DNA of 64,000 bases from Anaerolinea sp. (GTDB lineage: Bacteria; Chloroflexota; Anaerolineae; Anaerolineales; Anaerolineaceae): assembly GCA_020725865.1 (NCBI GenBank), contig DYEC01000012.1, positions 1 to 64,000 of the forward strand. Reading direction: 5' to 3'. The notes beneath the pieces are model-generated. The model worked only from the letters and a program-made list of their open reading frames with translations, was not told the DNA's origin and ran no database searches. Below, piece by piece: positions 27,516 through 35,666 of this stretch. The first letter of the stretch is position 1; each line of letters starts with the position of its first letter. Position numbers and translations under genes: made by a program.

Positions 27516-28451
27516 TCAAATCTCTGGATTCTTAACCAGGATCATTGCTCTGGCGATATAGGCAGCAACACGGGCATTATTTCTCAACAAAGCAAGATTG
27601 GCGCGCAGGCTGGACCCACCGCTCAGTTCGCTGACACGTGCCAGCAAAAACGGTGTCACTGCTGCCCCGGTGATATGTTGTTCATGCGCTTCCCGATTAG
27701 CTTGTTCAATAATGCCCTCTATCTCTTTACGTGGCAGAGCAACGTCGGATGGAGGTGGAACTACCACCAAAATCGCAGATTGCAACCCTATTTCCCAATG
27801 CGCTCTGGCAATTTGAGCAACTTCCTGCGGGGTTTGCACAGCTACGTTAACGGGTAAGCCGCTTTCGCGGGAATAAAAAGCAGGGAACTCATCCGTTTGA
27901 TAACCTATTACCGGTATTCCCATAGTTTCCAGGTATTCCAAAGTAGCAGGAAGGTCCAGAATGGATTTGGCACCCGCACACACAACAATGAGTGGATTCC
28001 TGCTGAGTTCCGGAAGATCTGCGGAGACATCAAAGGGCGCGTTTCTGTGCACTCCACCGATTCCACCGGTAGCAAAGACGCGGATACCCACGGTATGAGC
28101 ACAGATGAGCGTTCCGGCGACTGTAGTTCCGCCTCGTTCCTGTCGTGCCAGAGCAATGCCGAAATCACGACGACTGATTTTGCGCGACGGTTTGCTGGTA
28201 TCTCCAAGGTCTTCTAGTTCAGATGAAGTCAAACCAACATGGACTTTGCCGTTCAGGATACCAATTGTGGCTGGAATTGCCCCTTGCTGGCGAACTTCCT
28301 GTTCCAGCGATTGGGATAATTGGATGTTTTGCGGGTGTGGTAAACCGTGGGTTAGCACAGCTGTTTCTAAAGCGACAATGGGTTGATTCTGACGAAGTGC
28401 CATGGATACTTCTTGACTGAGGTGAAAATAGGGAGGTAGTCTTTTAATCAT
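27516..28451 (-). CDS. psuG: Pseudouridine-5'-phosphate glycosidase
   Basis: A 311-aa enzyme cleaving pseudouridine 5'-phosphate to uracil and ribose 5-phosphate (or the reverse) in pseudouridine salvage. Signatures include ALETAVLTHGLPHP near the start, the SRRDFG segment, TTVAGTLICAHTVGIRVFATGGIGGVHR and the C-terminal TPFLLARV. GGAG lies 8 nt before ATG 28451. No pseudouridine kinase (psuK) is adjacent. It is divergent from the flippase-like gene. Confidence 0.94.
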   Translation of the reverse strand: MIKRLPPYFHLSQEVSMALRQNQPIVALETAVLTHGLPHPQNIQLSQSLEQEVRQQGAIPATIGILNGKVHVGLTSSELEDLGDTSKPSRKISRRDFGIALARQERGGTTVAGTLICAHTVGIRVFATGGIGGVHRNAPFDVSADLPELSRNPLIVVCAGAKSILDLPATLEYLETMGIPVIGYQTDEFPAFYSRESGLPVNVAVQTPQEVAQIARAHWEIGLQSAILVVVPPPSDVALPRKEIEGIIEQANREAHEQHITGAAVTPFLLARVSELSGGSSLRANLALLRNNARVAAYIARAMILVKNPEI

Positions 28452-28464
28452 AATCGAGTCTCCA

Positions 28465-28493
28465 ATGTCATTTGTGAAATCTCGGGTTATAAT
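28465..28493 (+). promoter_or_regulatory. sigma70-type promoter for the flippase-like gene
   Basis: ATGTCA (28465-28470) and a perfect TATAAT (28488-28493) are separated by 17 bp in the psuG/flippase divergent spacer. The predicted transcription start is about 25 nt before the coding start at 28526. Confidence 0.5.
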
Positions 28494-28525
28494 CTTGGGA
28501 CAATTTTATCAGGAATATACTCGTG

Positions 28526-29515
28526 ATGGATTATTCTGTTCGCTCAATTTTACGTAGAATGCTCCCTGGCATATTTCTGGGTTTTTTGGTTTTGTTGGCG
28601 GTTAGTTTTGTCGGTGACCTCCGACAGGTGGCGGAAACCGTGCGCAACTTTGACTGGCATTTGTATCCTTTTGCCTTATTGTTCACTCTGGTCAATTACA
28701 CATTGAGGTTTTACAAATGGCATTACTATCTTGGGCAGATTGGTGCAAAAGGGATTGAATGGCAGGAAAGTTTGCGCCTTTTTGTTGGCGGATTCCCATT
28801 AGCAGTTACTCCTGGTAAGGTTGGAGAGGCGCTTAAGGCAGTGTGGCTCAACCAACGTAGTGGTGTATCTGTAGAGCGCGGTGTGTCAGTGGTGGTGGCA
28901 GAGCGTTTAAGTGATGGATTGGCAGTGCTTCTGCTTTCTGTGTTTGGGGTGGTCTCTTATCCCCAATACTGGACGGTATTTTTAACTATTCTGATATTTG
29001 GTTTATCCTTTATTGTAATCACACAATTCCGCCCACTGGCGATATGGTTTTGGGACATTGGGGAAAAAATTCCTGGGGTTTCCAAATTTGTCCACAATCT
29101 GCGAGAATTTTATGAGGGCAGTTCAGTTTTATTCAAGCCGTTGCCTGCCCTGATTGCTGTTGGGTTAGGCACAATTTCCTGGCTATGGGAAGGGGTGGGG
29201 TTTTATCTGATTTTGATAGGGTTGGGATTGAAACCTGGAATTCAGCTTGCGGCGTCGGCGATTTTTATTCTTGCTTTTTCTACAATTGTCGGTGCCGTAT
29301 CGGCGCTTCCGGGAGGATTGGGGGCGGCAGAGGCATCTATTGCAGGGATGCTGGCCCTTGTCGTAGGCTTGAACGCAACCCTCGCTGCGGCAGCAACGTT
29401 ATTAATTCGACTGGCAACACTGTGGTTTGGCGTTGGTTTGGGGTTGGTAGTCTGGTTAAGATATCCATATTTGTTGGGACTGGGAAGAGAGTATGTCACG
29501 GGGACTAAAGGTTGA
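28526..29515 (+). CDS. Lysylphosphatidylglycerol synthase TM-like (flippase-like) membrane protein
   Basis: A 329-aa polytopic protein with about eight hydrophobic helices. The pattern is that of the UPF0104/AglD-like transmembrane family related to the MprF flippase half: N-terminal RxMLPGIFLGFLVLL, central GGFPLAVTPGKVGEALKAVWL, and late SALPGGLGAAEASI. Members are thought to move lipid-linked substrates, but no specific substrate can be named. ATG 28526 and GTG 28523 are both possible; AGGAAT (28511-28516) suits either. The 3' end overlaps the PHP gene by 23 bp. Confidence 0.88.
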   Translation: MDYSVRSILRRMLPGIFLGFLVLLAVSFVGDLRQVAETVRNFDWHLYPFALLFTLVNYTLRFYKWHYYLGQIGAKGIEWQESLRLFVGGFPLAVTPGKVGEALKAVWLNQRSGVSVERGVSVVVAERLSDGLAVLLLSVFGVVSYPQYWTVFLTILIFGLSFIVITQFRPLAIWFWDIGEKIPGVSKFVHNLREFYEGSSVLFKPLPALIAVGLGTISWLWEGVGFYLILIGLGLKPGIQLAASAIFILAFSTIVGAVSALPGGLGAAEASIAGMLALVVGLNATLAAAATLLIRLATLWFGVGLGLVVWLRYPYLLGLGREYVTGTKG

Positions 29516-30188
29516 TTTTCATTGTCACACACGTTTTTCCCCCGATAGCCTGAATAGTATTCCGGAGCTTTTGGCGATGGCTTCTCGTCGTGGGGTTGAC
29601 CGGTTAGCAATTACCGACCACAATACGATACGCGGGGCGCTGATTGCCAAATCACTTGACCCACTACGTGTGATTGTGGGTGAAGAGATCAAGACGACCG
29701 CAGGGGAGTTGCTGGCATTTTTTGTGCAGGAAGAAGTGCCACAAGGGCTATCACCGATGGAGACAATCCGCCTATTGAAAGAACAAGGAGCTTTTATCAG
29801 TGTGTCTCACCCGTTTGATATTTATCGTTCTGGTTGGCGTTTGACCGATCTGATGGAGATCGTACCATACATAGATGCAATTGAGGTTTTCAATGCACGA
29901 TGTTACCTGGGGGGTTATAATCAAAGAGCTTTGAAATTTTCTCTGCAAAACGGGATTCCTGGCACGGCTGGTTCTGATGCCCATTTGTTGACGGAAGTTG
30001 GGAGAGCAATTGTGAGATTGCCAGAATTTTCCAGTGCGGAAGATTTGCGGTATGTGATTAGGCAAGGGCAGTTTGAGGCCACCTTATCACCATTTTTGGT
30101 GCATTTGGGATCTGGTTTGATCAGTATTGGTAAGAAGATAACAGATCTGTTCTTGCGGTTTGGGGATCGCCGGGCGGCAAATCCTTGA
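29493..30188 (+). CDS. PHP-domain metal-dependent phosphoesterase
   Basis: A 231-aa protein of the polymerase-and-histidinol-phosphatase family. Metal ligands are seen in order: DFHCHTRFSPDS (residues 8-19), ITDHNT (about 40), a glutamate in GEEIKTT, SVSHPF (about 103) and AGSDAHLL (about 160). Stand-alone PHP proteins hydrolyse phosphate esters such as 3',5'-nucleoside bisphosphate or short RNA; the substrate here is unknown. Its start lies within the end of the flippase-like gene, so the two are likely cotranscribed. Confidence 0.9.
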   Translation: MSRGLKVDFHCHTRFSPDSLNSIPELLAMASRRGVDRLAITDHNTIRGALIAKSLDPLRVIVGEEIKTTAGELLAFFVQEEVPQGLSPMETIRLLKEQGAFISVSHPFDIYRSGWRLTDLMEIVPYIDAIEVFNARCYLGGYNQRALKFSLQNGIPGTAGSDAHLLTEVGRAIVRLPEFSSAEDLRYVIRQGQFEATLSPFLVHLGSGLISIGKKITDLFLRFGDRRAANP

Positions 30189-30221
30189 CGAAAAGGAAGG
30201 TTGCGATACAATTACATTAAC

Positions 30222-30305
30222 GGGGCGGTGGCGGAACAGGCAGACGCGACGGACTTAAAATCCGTTGGCCGTGAGGCCGTGTGGGTTCGACCCCCACCCG
30301 CCCTA
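30222..30305 (+). tRNA. tRNA-Leu (anticodon UAA)
   Basis: An 84-nt class II tRNA. Acceptor GGGGCGG pairs with CCGCCCT (G-T at the first pair). The anticodon arm is ACGGA-CTTAAAA-TCCGT with anticodon TAA, the long variable arm is GGCC/GGCC-type, the T arm is GTGGG-TTCGACC-CCCAC and the discriminator is A. CCA is not encoded. Confidence 0.95.
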
Positions 30306-30309
30306 CACC

Positions 30310-30343
30310 AAACCTGAGGCGAAAAGCTTGAGGTTTTGTTTTT
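30310..30343 (+). terminator. rho-independent terminator after tRNA-Leu
   Basis: The stem AAACCT-G-AGGC / GCTT-G-AGGTTT has a GAAAA loop and one G-G mismatch, and runs into TTTTGTTTTT. It starts 5 nt after the tRNA and lies between it and the convergent end of the aro operon. Confidence 0.75.
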
Positions 30344-30361
30344 AAAATTTTGCCCGGTTTA

Positions 30362-30808
30362 TCATGAGGCTTGTTGACCGAATATATTCACCAGGGCGTG
30401 AAGCGCAAGAGCGTAGGAATACCACCCAAAACCCGAGATTGTGCCTACGCAAACCGGGGCAATCAGTGAACGATTACGAAATTCCTCACGCGCTTGTGTG
30501 TTTGAGAGATGTACCTCAATAACCGGGATGTCCAGTGCTGCGATCGTATCTCGTAGGGCGACTGAGGTATGCGTGTAGCCAGCAGGATTAAAGACAACCC
30601 CTTTTGCCGATTGACCAGCTCGTTGCAGGACGTCGATCAATTCTCCTTCATAATTAGATTGCTTACATTCAACTTTTAGCCCTATAGAATTACCCAGTTC
30701 GATCAATCGCTGGTTAATCTCATCCAGGGAAAGATGTCCATAAATATCAGGTTCCCGTTTTCCGAGCAGGTTAAGATTGGGTCCATGTAGGACCAGTATC
30801 GGGATCAT
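30362..30808 (-). CDS. aroQ: Type II 3-dehydroquinate dehydratase
   Basis: A 148-aa enzyme of the dodecameric type II family, catalysing 3-dehydroquinate to 3-dehydroshikimate. The N-terminal LHGPNLNLLGKREPDIYG carries the catalytic-lid region, NPAGYTHTSVALRD the substrate loop, and EVHLSNTQAREEFR the conserved His. It is the last gene of the aromatic operon and starts inside the aroKB stop (ATGA). Confidence 0.96.
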   Translation of the reverse strand: MIPILVLHGPNLNLLGKREPDIYGHLSLDEINQRLIELGNSIGLKVECKQSNYEGELIDVLQRAGQSAKGVVFNPAGYTHTSVALRDTIAALDIPVIEVHLSNTQAREEFRNRSLIAPVCVGTISGFGWYSYALALHALVNIFGQQAS

Positions 30809-32394
30809 ATGAATATCTCCTCTATTGGAAGTTCATCCACGGCGAGATTTACACCCGTCTTAATCTGTCCAATATCAACAGGTAAGGCAAAGTTAATTCT
30901 GCCGCCTTTTTTCTTTTTGTCCACTTGCATAAAAGGTAAAAAGTCATCTTTTTTCATCTGCGCAGGTAAAGAAATTGGCAGTTTCCACGCTTTCAAGGGG
31001 ATCGCAATCATATTTGCGAGACCTTTTCGGGCGATGCCGAGTTTCTCTGCCAGACGGGTTTCGGCAACCATGCCAATCGAGACCGCTTCGCCATGCTTAA
31101 GTTGGTAGTTCGAGGCACGTTCAATAGCGTGTCCGATAGTGTGTCCGAAGTTTAATGCTGCCCGGATGCCTTGCTCGTAAGGGTCTTCCTGCACGTAGCG
31201 AATTTTGGTTGCCATTGCTTTAGATATTAATTTATTCCAAGCTGGTGTGTCGAGAAGAATATTTTTATTTGCAATTTTTATGCATTCCTCAAACAGGGTT
31301 GGGTTTGAGATGATCCCATGTTTAATAACCTCTGCCATGCCATTACGCAACTCGTCCTCGGGCAGAGTGCTCAGCACGAGTGGGTCAGCCAGAATCATGC
31401 TGGGTGGGTGAAATGCACCGACAAGGTTCTTTCCAGCGGGTAAGTCAATGGCAGTCTTTCCCCCGATACTGGCATCTGCCATGCCCAGCAAAGATGTTGG
31501 GATGGCTATCCAGCGGATTCCCCTCAGAAATGTAGCTGCAGCAAAGCCCGCCAGATCGGTCACAACCCCGCCGCCCAGCGCAATGATTGTGCTACCGCGC
31601 TCCAATCCTGCTTTCAGGAATTCCTCCCAAAGAAAGATCGTCATCTGGATAGTTTTTGATTGTTCCCCAGCAGGGATTGTCACTGTTGTCACCTGGTAGC
31701 CAGCCTGTTCAATGATTTTACAAACACGGAGGAGATAGAGCTTTCCTACATTCTCATCACTAACCAGCGTAACAGGCGACTTAAAGTTGCGTACTTGCAT
31801 ATCGTTTCCTAGCCGGGATAAACTCCCTGTCTGAACGCGAATATCATAGCCGCTGTTCATTCCAGTAACCCGAAATGCTCCGCCGGCAATCTCAATCTGC
31901 CAGACAATTTCTTCAGGTGTCAGATGAGTGGTATCAATTTGTAAATCAAAAGAGGTGTAGTGTTCTTGACGCTCAGTTAGGAGCCGCTTTAGACGCTGTT
32001 CCATGTCTGTGCTATTCCCAAGCAAGGGGCGATGGATGGTGTCGTATTGGAGTCTTTGCAATAGTGTCGCTTCGCTTGCATGAAGGCAAATGACTATACC
32101 TCGATTTTCAACAAAGGAGCGGTTTTCAGATCTGAGAAGCGCTCCACCGCCAAGAGCAATCACTATTCTTGATTCCTGACAGGCTTTTTTTAGGATCTCG
32201 GTTTCATATTGGCGAAAACGATTTTCACCGGCTTGTGAAAAGATTTCCGGAATCCGCTTTCCGGTTTCTTTTTCTATCTCCTCATCTAGGTCGAGGAACT
32301 TTAAATTGAGTGTCTTAGCCAGCAAACGGGCGACAGTGCTTTTTCCGCTTCCGGGTGGTCCATAGATGAAGAACTGGTCATTCGAATAGATCAT
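30805..32394 (-). CDS. aroKB: Bifunctional shikimate kinase / 3-dehydroquinate synthase
   Basis: A 529-aa fusion. Residues about 1-165 are shikimate kinase: Walker A GPPGSGKST near residue 13, DLDEEIEKETG for shikimate binding, and the ALGGGALL segment. From about 175 to the end it is 3-dehydroquinate synthase: GGGVVTDLAGFAA, the SLLGMADASIGGKTAID core, NLVGAFHPP and the metal-binding FGHTIGHAIE. The two activities are steps five and two of the shikimate pathway. A similar AroK-AroB order is known in Thermotoga. It overlaps aroC and aroQ by 4 bp each. Confidence 0.95.
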   Translation of the reverse strand: MIYSNDQFFIYGPPGSGKSTVARLLAKTLNLKFLDLDEEIEKETGKRIPEIFSQAGENRFRQYETEILKKACQESRIVIALGGGALLRSENRSFVENRGIVICLHASEATLLQRLQYDTIHRPLLGNSTDMEQRLKRLLTERQEHYTSFDLQIDTTHLTPEEIVWQIEIAGGAFRVTGMNSGYDIRVQTGSLSRLGNDMQVRNFKSPVTLVSDENVGKLYLLRVCKIIEQAGYQVTTVTIPAGEQSKTIQMTIFLWEEFLKAGLERGSTIIALGGGVVTDLAGFAAATFLRGIRWIAIPTSLLGMADASIGGKTAIDLPAGKNLVGAFHPPSMILADPLVLSTLPEDELRNGMAEVIKHGIISNPTLFEECIKIANKNILLDTPAWNKLISKAMATKIRYVQEDPYEQGIRAALNFGHTIGHAIERASNYQLKHGEAVSIGMVAETRLAEKLGIARKGLANMIAIPLKAWKLPISLPAQMKKDDFLPFMQVDKKKKGGRINFALPVDIGQIKTGVNLAVDELPIEEIFI

Positions 32395-33575
32395 ACGGTT
32401 TTACTTTCGCTCCAGAAAATGTGTTCATCACCGGAAAGTTTAAGGTCGTTTAGTCTTGCTTTTCGTAGTAGTTGATAGCGTGTATGCAAATCGGCCAGAG
32501 TGTCACCGCCGAGCTTTTCGAGCAATGCATCAGCTAAAACGAAAGCCAACATTGCTTCGACGATAACAACTGCGCGGGGTACCGGGCAGAAGTCAGAGCG
32601 TTCATATTTTGTGGTTGTCTCAATGCCAGTTAATAAATCTACAGACCGCTGGGGCGAGAGTGTGGTAGGAATAGGCTTCATTGCTGCTCGCACAATAATT
32701 GGAGAACCATTGCTTACGCCGCCTTCTATGCCACCGGAACGATTGCGAAGTCTGATAAGTTCATCTCCTTCCAGCGCAACTAGATCATGGCAGACGGTAC
32801 CTTTCAAACGTGAGTTTTCAAAAGCTGGTCCAATTTCGACACCTTTGATCGCCGGAATGCTGAGGATGGCCGCAGCAATCCGTGCATCGAGACGGCGGTC
32901 CCAGTGGACATAAGACCCCAATCCGGGCGGCACGTTCAAGGCAGCCGCTTCGATAATACCGCCCAGAGTATCTTTTTCTTGCATAATCTGGCGGATTGCC
33001 TGTTGCATTATTTGTGTTGCGTTTGGGTCGGGACAATGGATGTCGTTTTGGAGAGCAAGCCTGATGCGATCCTCCAGTGAAATATCTTCGAGTGAAGCAT
33101 TGATCTCACCGATGGCAGTAACATAACCGCCGATTTGAATTGAGAATTGCGCAAGGAATTGGCGGCAAACGGCGCCAATTGCAACTCTCGCGGCTGTTTC
33201 ACGAGCTGAAGCGCGTTCCAGAACGGGTCGCAGGTCATTAAACCCGTACTTGATTGCACCGGCTAGGTCAGCATGACCTGGACGTGGAATAGTTGAAGGA
33301 GGAATCGAGCGGTCTTTCCAACGTTCATGATCCAGGTTCTTAATCATGATAGCCAGCGGAGAGCCGATAGTTTTTCCTTCCATCACCCCGCTCAAGATTA
33401 CTGCCTGATCGTGTTCAATTTTCATACGCGCGCCAGCCCCAAGACCTTCTTGGCGGCGTGCCAAGTCTTGGTTAATCATTTGTTCTGTAAGCGGTAAACC
33501 AGCAGGCAAACCTTCCAGAATGGTAACCATTGCAGGGCCATGAGACTCACCGGCTGTTAAGAATCGTAGTGTCAT
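32391..33575 (-). CDS. aroC: Chorismate synthase
   Basis: A 394-aa FMN-dependent enzyme converting EPSP to chorismate, the last common step. Signatures are GESHGPA at the start, RPGHADLAG...DLRPVLERASARETAARVA in the middle, and the late RSGGIEGGVSNGSPI region. ATG 33575 is chosen over an in-frame ATG at 33587 because GGAAGGA directly precedes it and the resulting N-terminus MTLRFLTAGESHG is typical. It overlaps the aminotransferase stop as ATGA. Confidence 0.97.
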   Translation of the reverse strand: MTLRFLTAGESHGPAMVTILEGLPAGLPLTEQMINQDLARRQEGLGAGARMKIEHDQAVILSGVMEGKTIGSPLAIMIKNLDHERWKDRSIPPSTIPRPGHADLAGAIKYGFNDLRPVLERASARETAARVAIGAVCRQFLAQFSIQIGGYVTAIGEINASLEDISLEDRIRLALQNDIHCPDPNATQIMQQAIRQIMQEKDTLGGIIEAAALNVPPGLGSYVHWDRRLDARIAAAILSIPAIKGVEIGPAFENSRLKGTVCHDLVALEGDELIRLRNRSGGIEGGVSNGSPIIVRAAMKPIPTTLSPQRSVDLLTGIETTTKYERSDFCPVPRAVVIVEAMLAFVLADALLEKLGGDTLADLHTRYQLLRKARLNDLKLSGDEHIFWSESKTV

Positions 33576-34738
33576 TTTTCCTTCCATTTGCTTAAGCGAT
33601 CCATGGCTTCTGACAGTTTCTCAGTGGGAGAAGTCAGAGCGATACGGAAGTAACCTTCGCCAAATTGTCCAAATAAAGTGCCCGGAGTCAGGCTGACGCG
33701 CGCTTTCTCAAGAACATCTTCAACGAACTTTAGCGAAGTCCACCCTGCTGGCACAGAACACCAGACGTAAATCGTGGCGGGTGAACTCCATGCAGATAAA
33801 TTCAAAGCCTTTAATGCCTTAAGAACAACGTTTCGGCGCTGGTTATATATTTCATTACGCGCTTTCAGCCAAGACTCAGGTGTGGAGAGAGCTTGTGCTG
33901 CTCCATCCAGAATAGGGCGAAAGTGTCCACTATCCAGATTGGTTTTTAACTTTATTAAGGGCTTGATAATTTCAGTGTTTCCTACAATTACTCCTGTTCG
34001 CCATCCTGCCATGTTGTGAGATTTGGAGAGACTGTTAAATTCAACGGCGCACTCTATTGCGCCTTCAATTTGTAGAATGGATGGCGCCTGATAATCCTCG
34101 AAGCAAACCTGAGAATAGGATGCATCATGACAAAGGATGAGTTGATAATCTAGGCAGAATTGTACAGCTTGTTTTAAAAAATCCAATGGTGCGGTCGCAG
34201 TAGTGGGGTTGTTTGGGTAGTTTAACCAAAGCATTTTTGCCCGCTTTAACACTTCTTTAGGGATGGAGGTCAAATCGGGCAGGAAGGCGTTTTGCGGATG
34301 CAGGGCGAAGTAATAAGGCTTTGCACCTGCAAAAAGCGCACCACGCGCATAGGTCATGTAGCCAGGGTCTGGAACAAGTACAGTATCGCCGGGATTAGCC
34401 CAAGCCATCGTCAAATTAAAGATACCCTCTTTGGAACCAATCAATGGGAGAATATTCTTATTCTCATCCAGCAACACACCAAAGCGATCTCTATACATCT
34501 CAGCCCAAGCCTGCCTGAGCTTTGCCGTTCCGTTGTGTGGCTGATAGCCGTGATGATTCGGCTGTCTGGCGGACGAGCAAAGAACATTAATCACTTCAGG
34601 TGGTGGCGGCAAATCGGGCGACCCAATATCCAACCTGATAACATCGCCGCTTTGTGCTTGAATTGCAGCGATTTTGGTTTCCAATTCGGCAAAGAAATTG
34701 GTTGGGAGACGGTCAATGCGGGTGGATTGTCGTTTCAT
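33572..34738 (-). CDS. Class I/II PLP aminotransferase in the aromatic operon
   Basis: A 388-aa fold-type I aminotransferase. The PLP-binding lysine is in SLSKSHNMAGWR, the pyridine-interacting Asp region is CHDASYSQVCF, and the N-terminus has DIGSPDLPPP. It is close to the LL-diaminopimelate/aspartate-type aminotransferases. Lodged between aroE and aroC, it most likely transaminates phenylpyruvate, hydroxyphenylpyruvate or prephenate, but specificity cannot be read from sequence. Its start overlaps aroE by 26 bp. Confidence 0.9.
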   Translation of the reverse strand: MKRQSTRIDRLPTNFFAELETKIAAIQAQSGDVIRLDIGSPDLPPPPEVINVLCSSARQPNHHGYQPHNGTAKLRQAWAEMYRDRFGVLLDENKNILPLIGSKEGIFNLTMAWANPGDTVLVPDPGYMTYARGALFAGAKPYYFALHPQNAFLPDLTSIPKEVLKRAKMLWLNYPNNPTTATAPLDFLKQAVQFCLDYQLILCHDASYSQVCFEDYQAPSILQIEGAIECAVEFNSLSKSHNMAGWRTGVIVGNTEIIKPLIKLKTNLDSGHFRPILDGAAQALSTPESWLKARNEIYNQRRNVVLKALKALNLSAWSSPATIYVWCSVPAGWTSLKFVEDVLEKARVSLTPGTLFGQFGEGYFRIALTSPTEKLSEAMDRLSKWKEK

Positions 34739-35663
34739 AGGTCTCAGAGTTCTTTTGTTCAGGGTTAAACTGTTTCATAGCAAGTTGAAAAGCCTGCCTC
34801 ATGATTGCCCGTGGTGCCATGTATCCAGTCCATCGTTCAAATGCCAACGCTGCTTGTTCAATTAACATACCGCCTCCACTTCTGGCAGGCAGACCTTGCA
34901 GACGCGCAGATCGCATCAATGCAGTCTCAACGGGATTGTAAATTAAGTCATAAATGACAGACTTTTCGGGGAGCGGCAAGCCGAGGGGCCAGGGGGATAA
35001 TCTAATGTTGGGCCACATCCCAACAGGAGTTGTGTTAATAACGGCAGTTATGTCCTGCAGTTCAATCGTTCTTATCTCTGATATGCGTATAGCGTTTATA
35101 TTCTGTTTATCACTAATCTTATTGTGCCACTGGTTGACAATATTTTGAGCTTGTTCCAAATTTCTTGCTGCGATGATTATGTTCCAGCCCTCTTGAAGCA
35201 AACCGTACACAACCGAGCGAGCAGATCCGCCACCGCCGATAACCAGCGCTTGTGCTGGGATCGTCGTCTTCTGCCCGAAAGCGGATACAAATGCCTTGAA
35301 ATCTGTCAGAAAACCCTTAATGTCTGTGTTATCTCCAATAACTTGGCCGTCTCTCTGAAACAGGGTGTTCACTGCACCAACCTGACGAGCCTGTGGAGTG
35401 GCTGCATCTACCAATTCGAACATCAAGGCTTTATAAGGAATTGTGACATTCAGCCCGTGTATTATTCCTTCTCTGAGCTGTTGAAATAGCCTCTTGATTT
35501 CTGAGATCTTCTCTTCTGTGGGTTGGATTTCATAACAGGTATAAGTTCCCTTTAGGTTAAGGAACTCCAATGCCGCATGGTGGATTTGCGGGGATATAGA
35601 ATGCCCAAGCGGATAACCAATCAGACCAAACTTAAAGGGTTGAGGTGGTAATTTAGCTTTCAT
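34713..35663 (-). CDS. aroE: Shikimate dehydrogenase
   Basis: A 316-aa NADP-dependent enzyme reducing 3-dehydroshikimate to shikimate. The shikimate-binding serines are in GYPLGHSISPQIHH, the catalytic lysine in NVTIPYKALM, and a partner Asp in GDNTDIKGF. The nucleotide-binding loop is VIGGGGSARSVVYGL, and the C-terminal GGGMLIEQAALAFERWTG is intact. It is slightly longer than the common 270-290 aa. It follows aroA by 3 bp. Confidence 0.95.
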   Translation of the reverse strand: MKAKLPPQPFKFGLIGYPLGHSISPQIHHAALEFLNLKGTYTCYEIQPTEEKISEIKRLFQQLREGIIHGLNVTIPYKALMFELVDAATPQARQVGAVNTLFQRDGQVIGDNTDIKGFLTDFKAFVSAFGQKTTIPAQALVIGGGGSARSVVYGLLQEGWNIIIAARNLEQAQNIVNQWHNKISDKQNINAIRISEIRTIELQDITAVINTTPVGMWPNIRLSPWPLGLPLPEKSVIYDLIYNPVETALMRSARLQGLPARSGGGMLIEQAALAFERWTGYMAPRAIMRQAFQLAMKQFNPEQKNSETYETTIHPH

Positions 35664-35666
35664 TGG

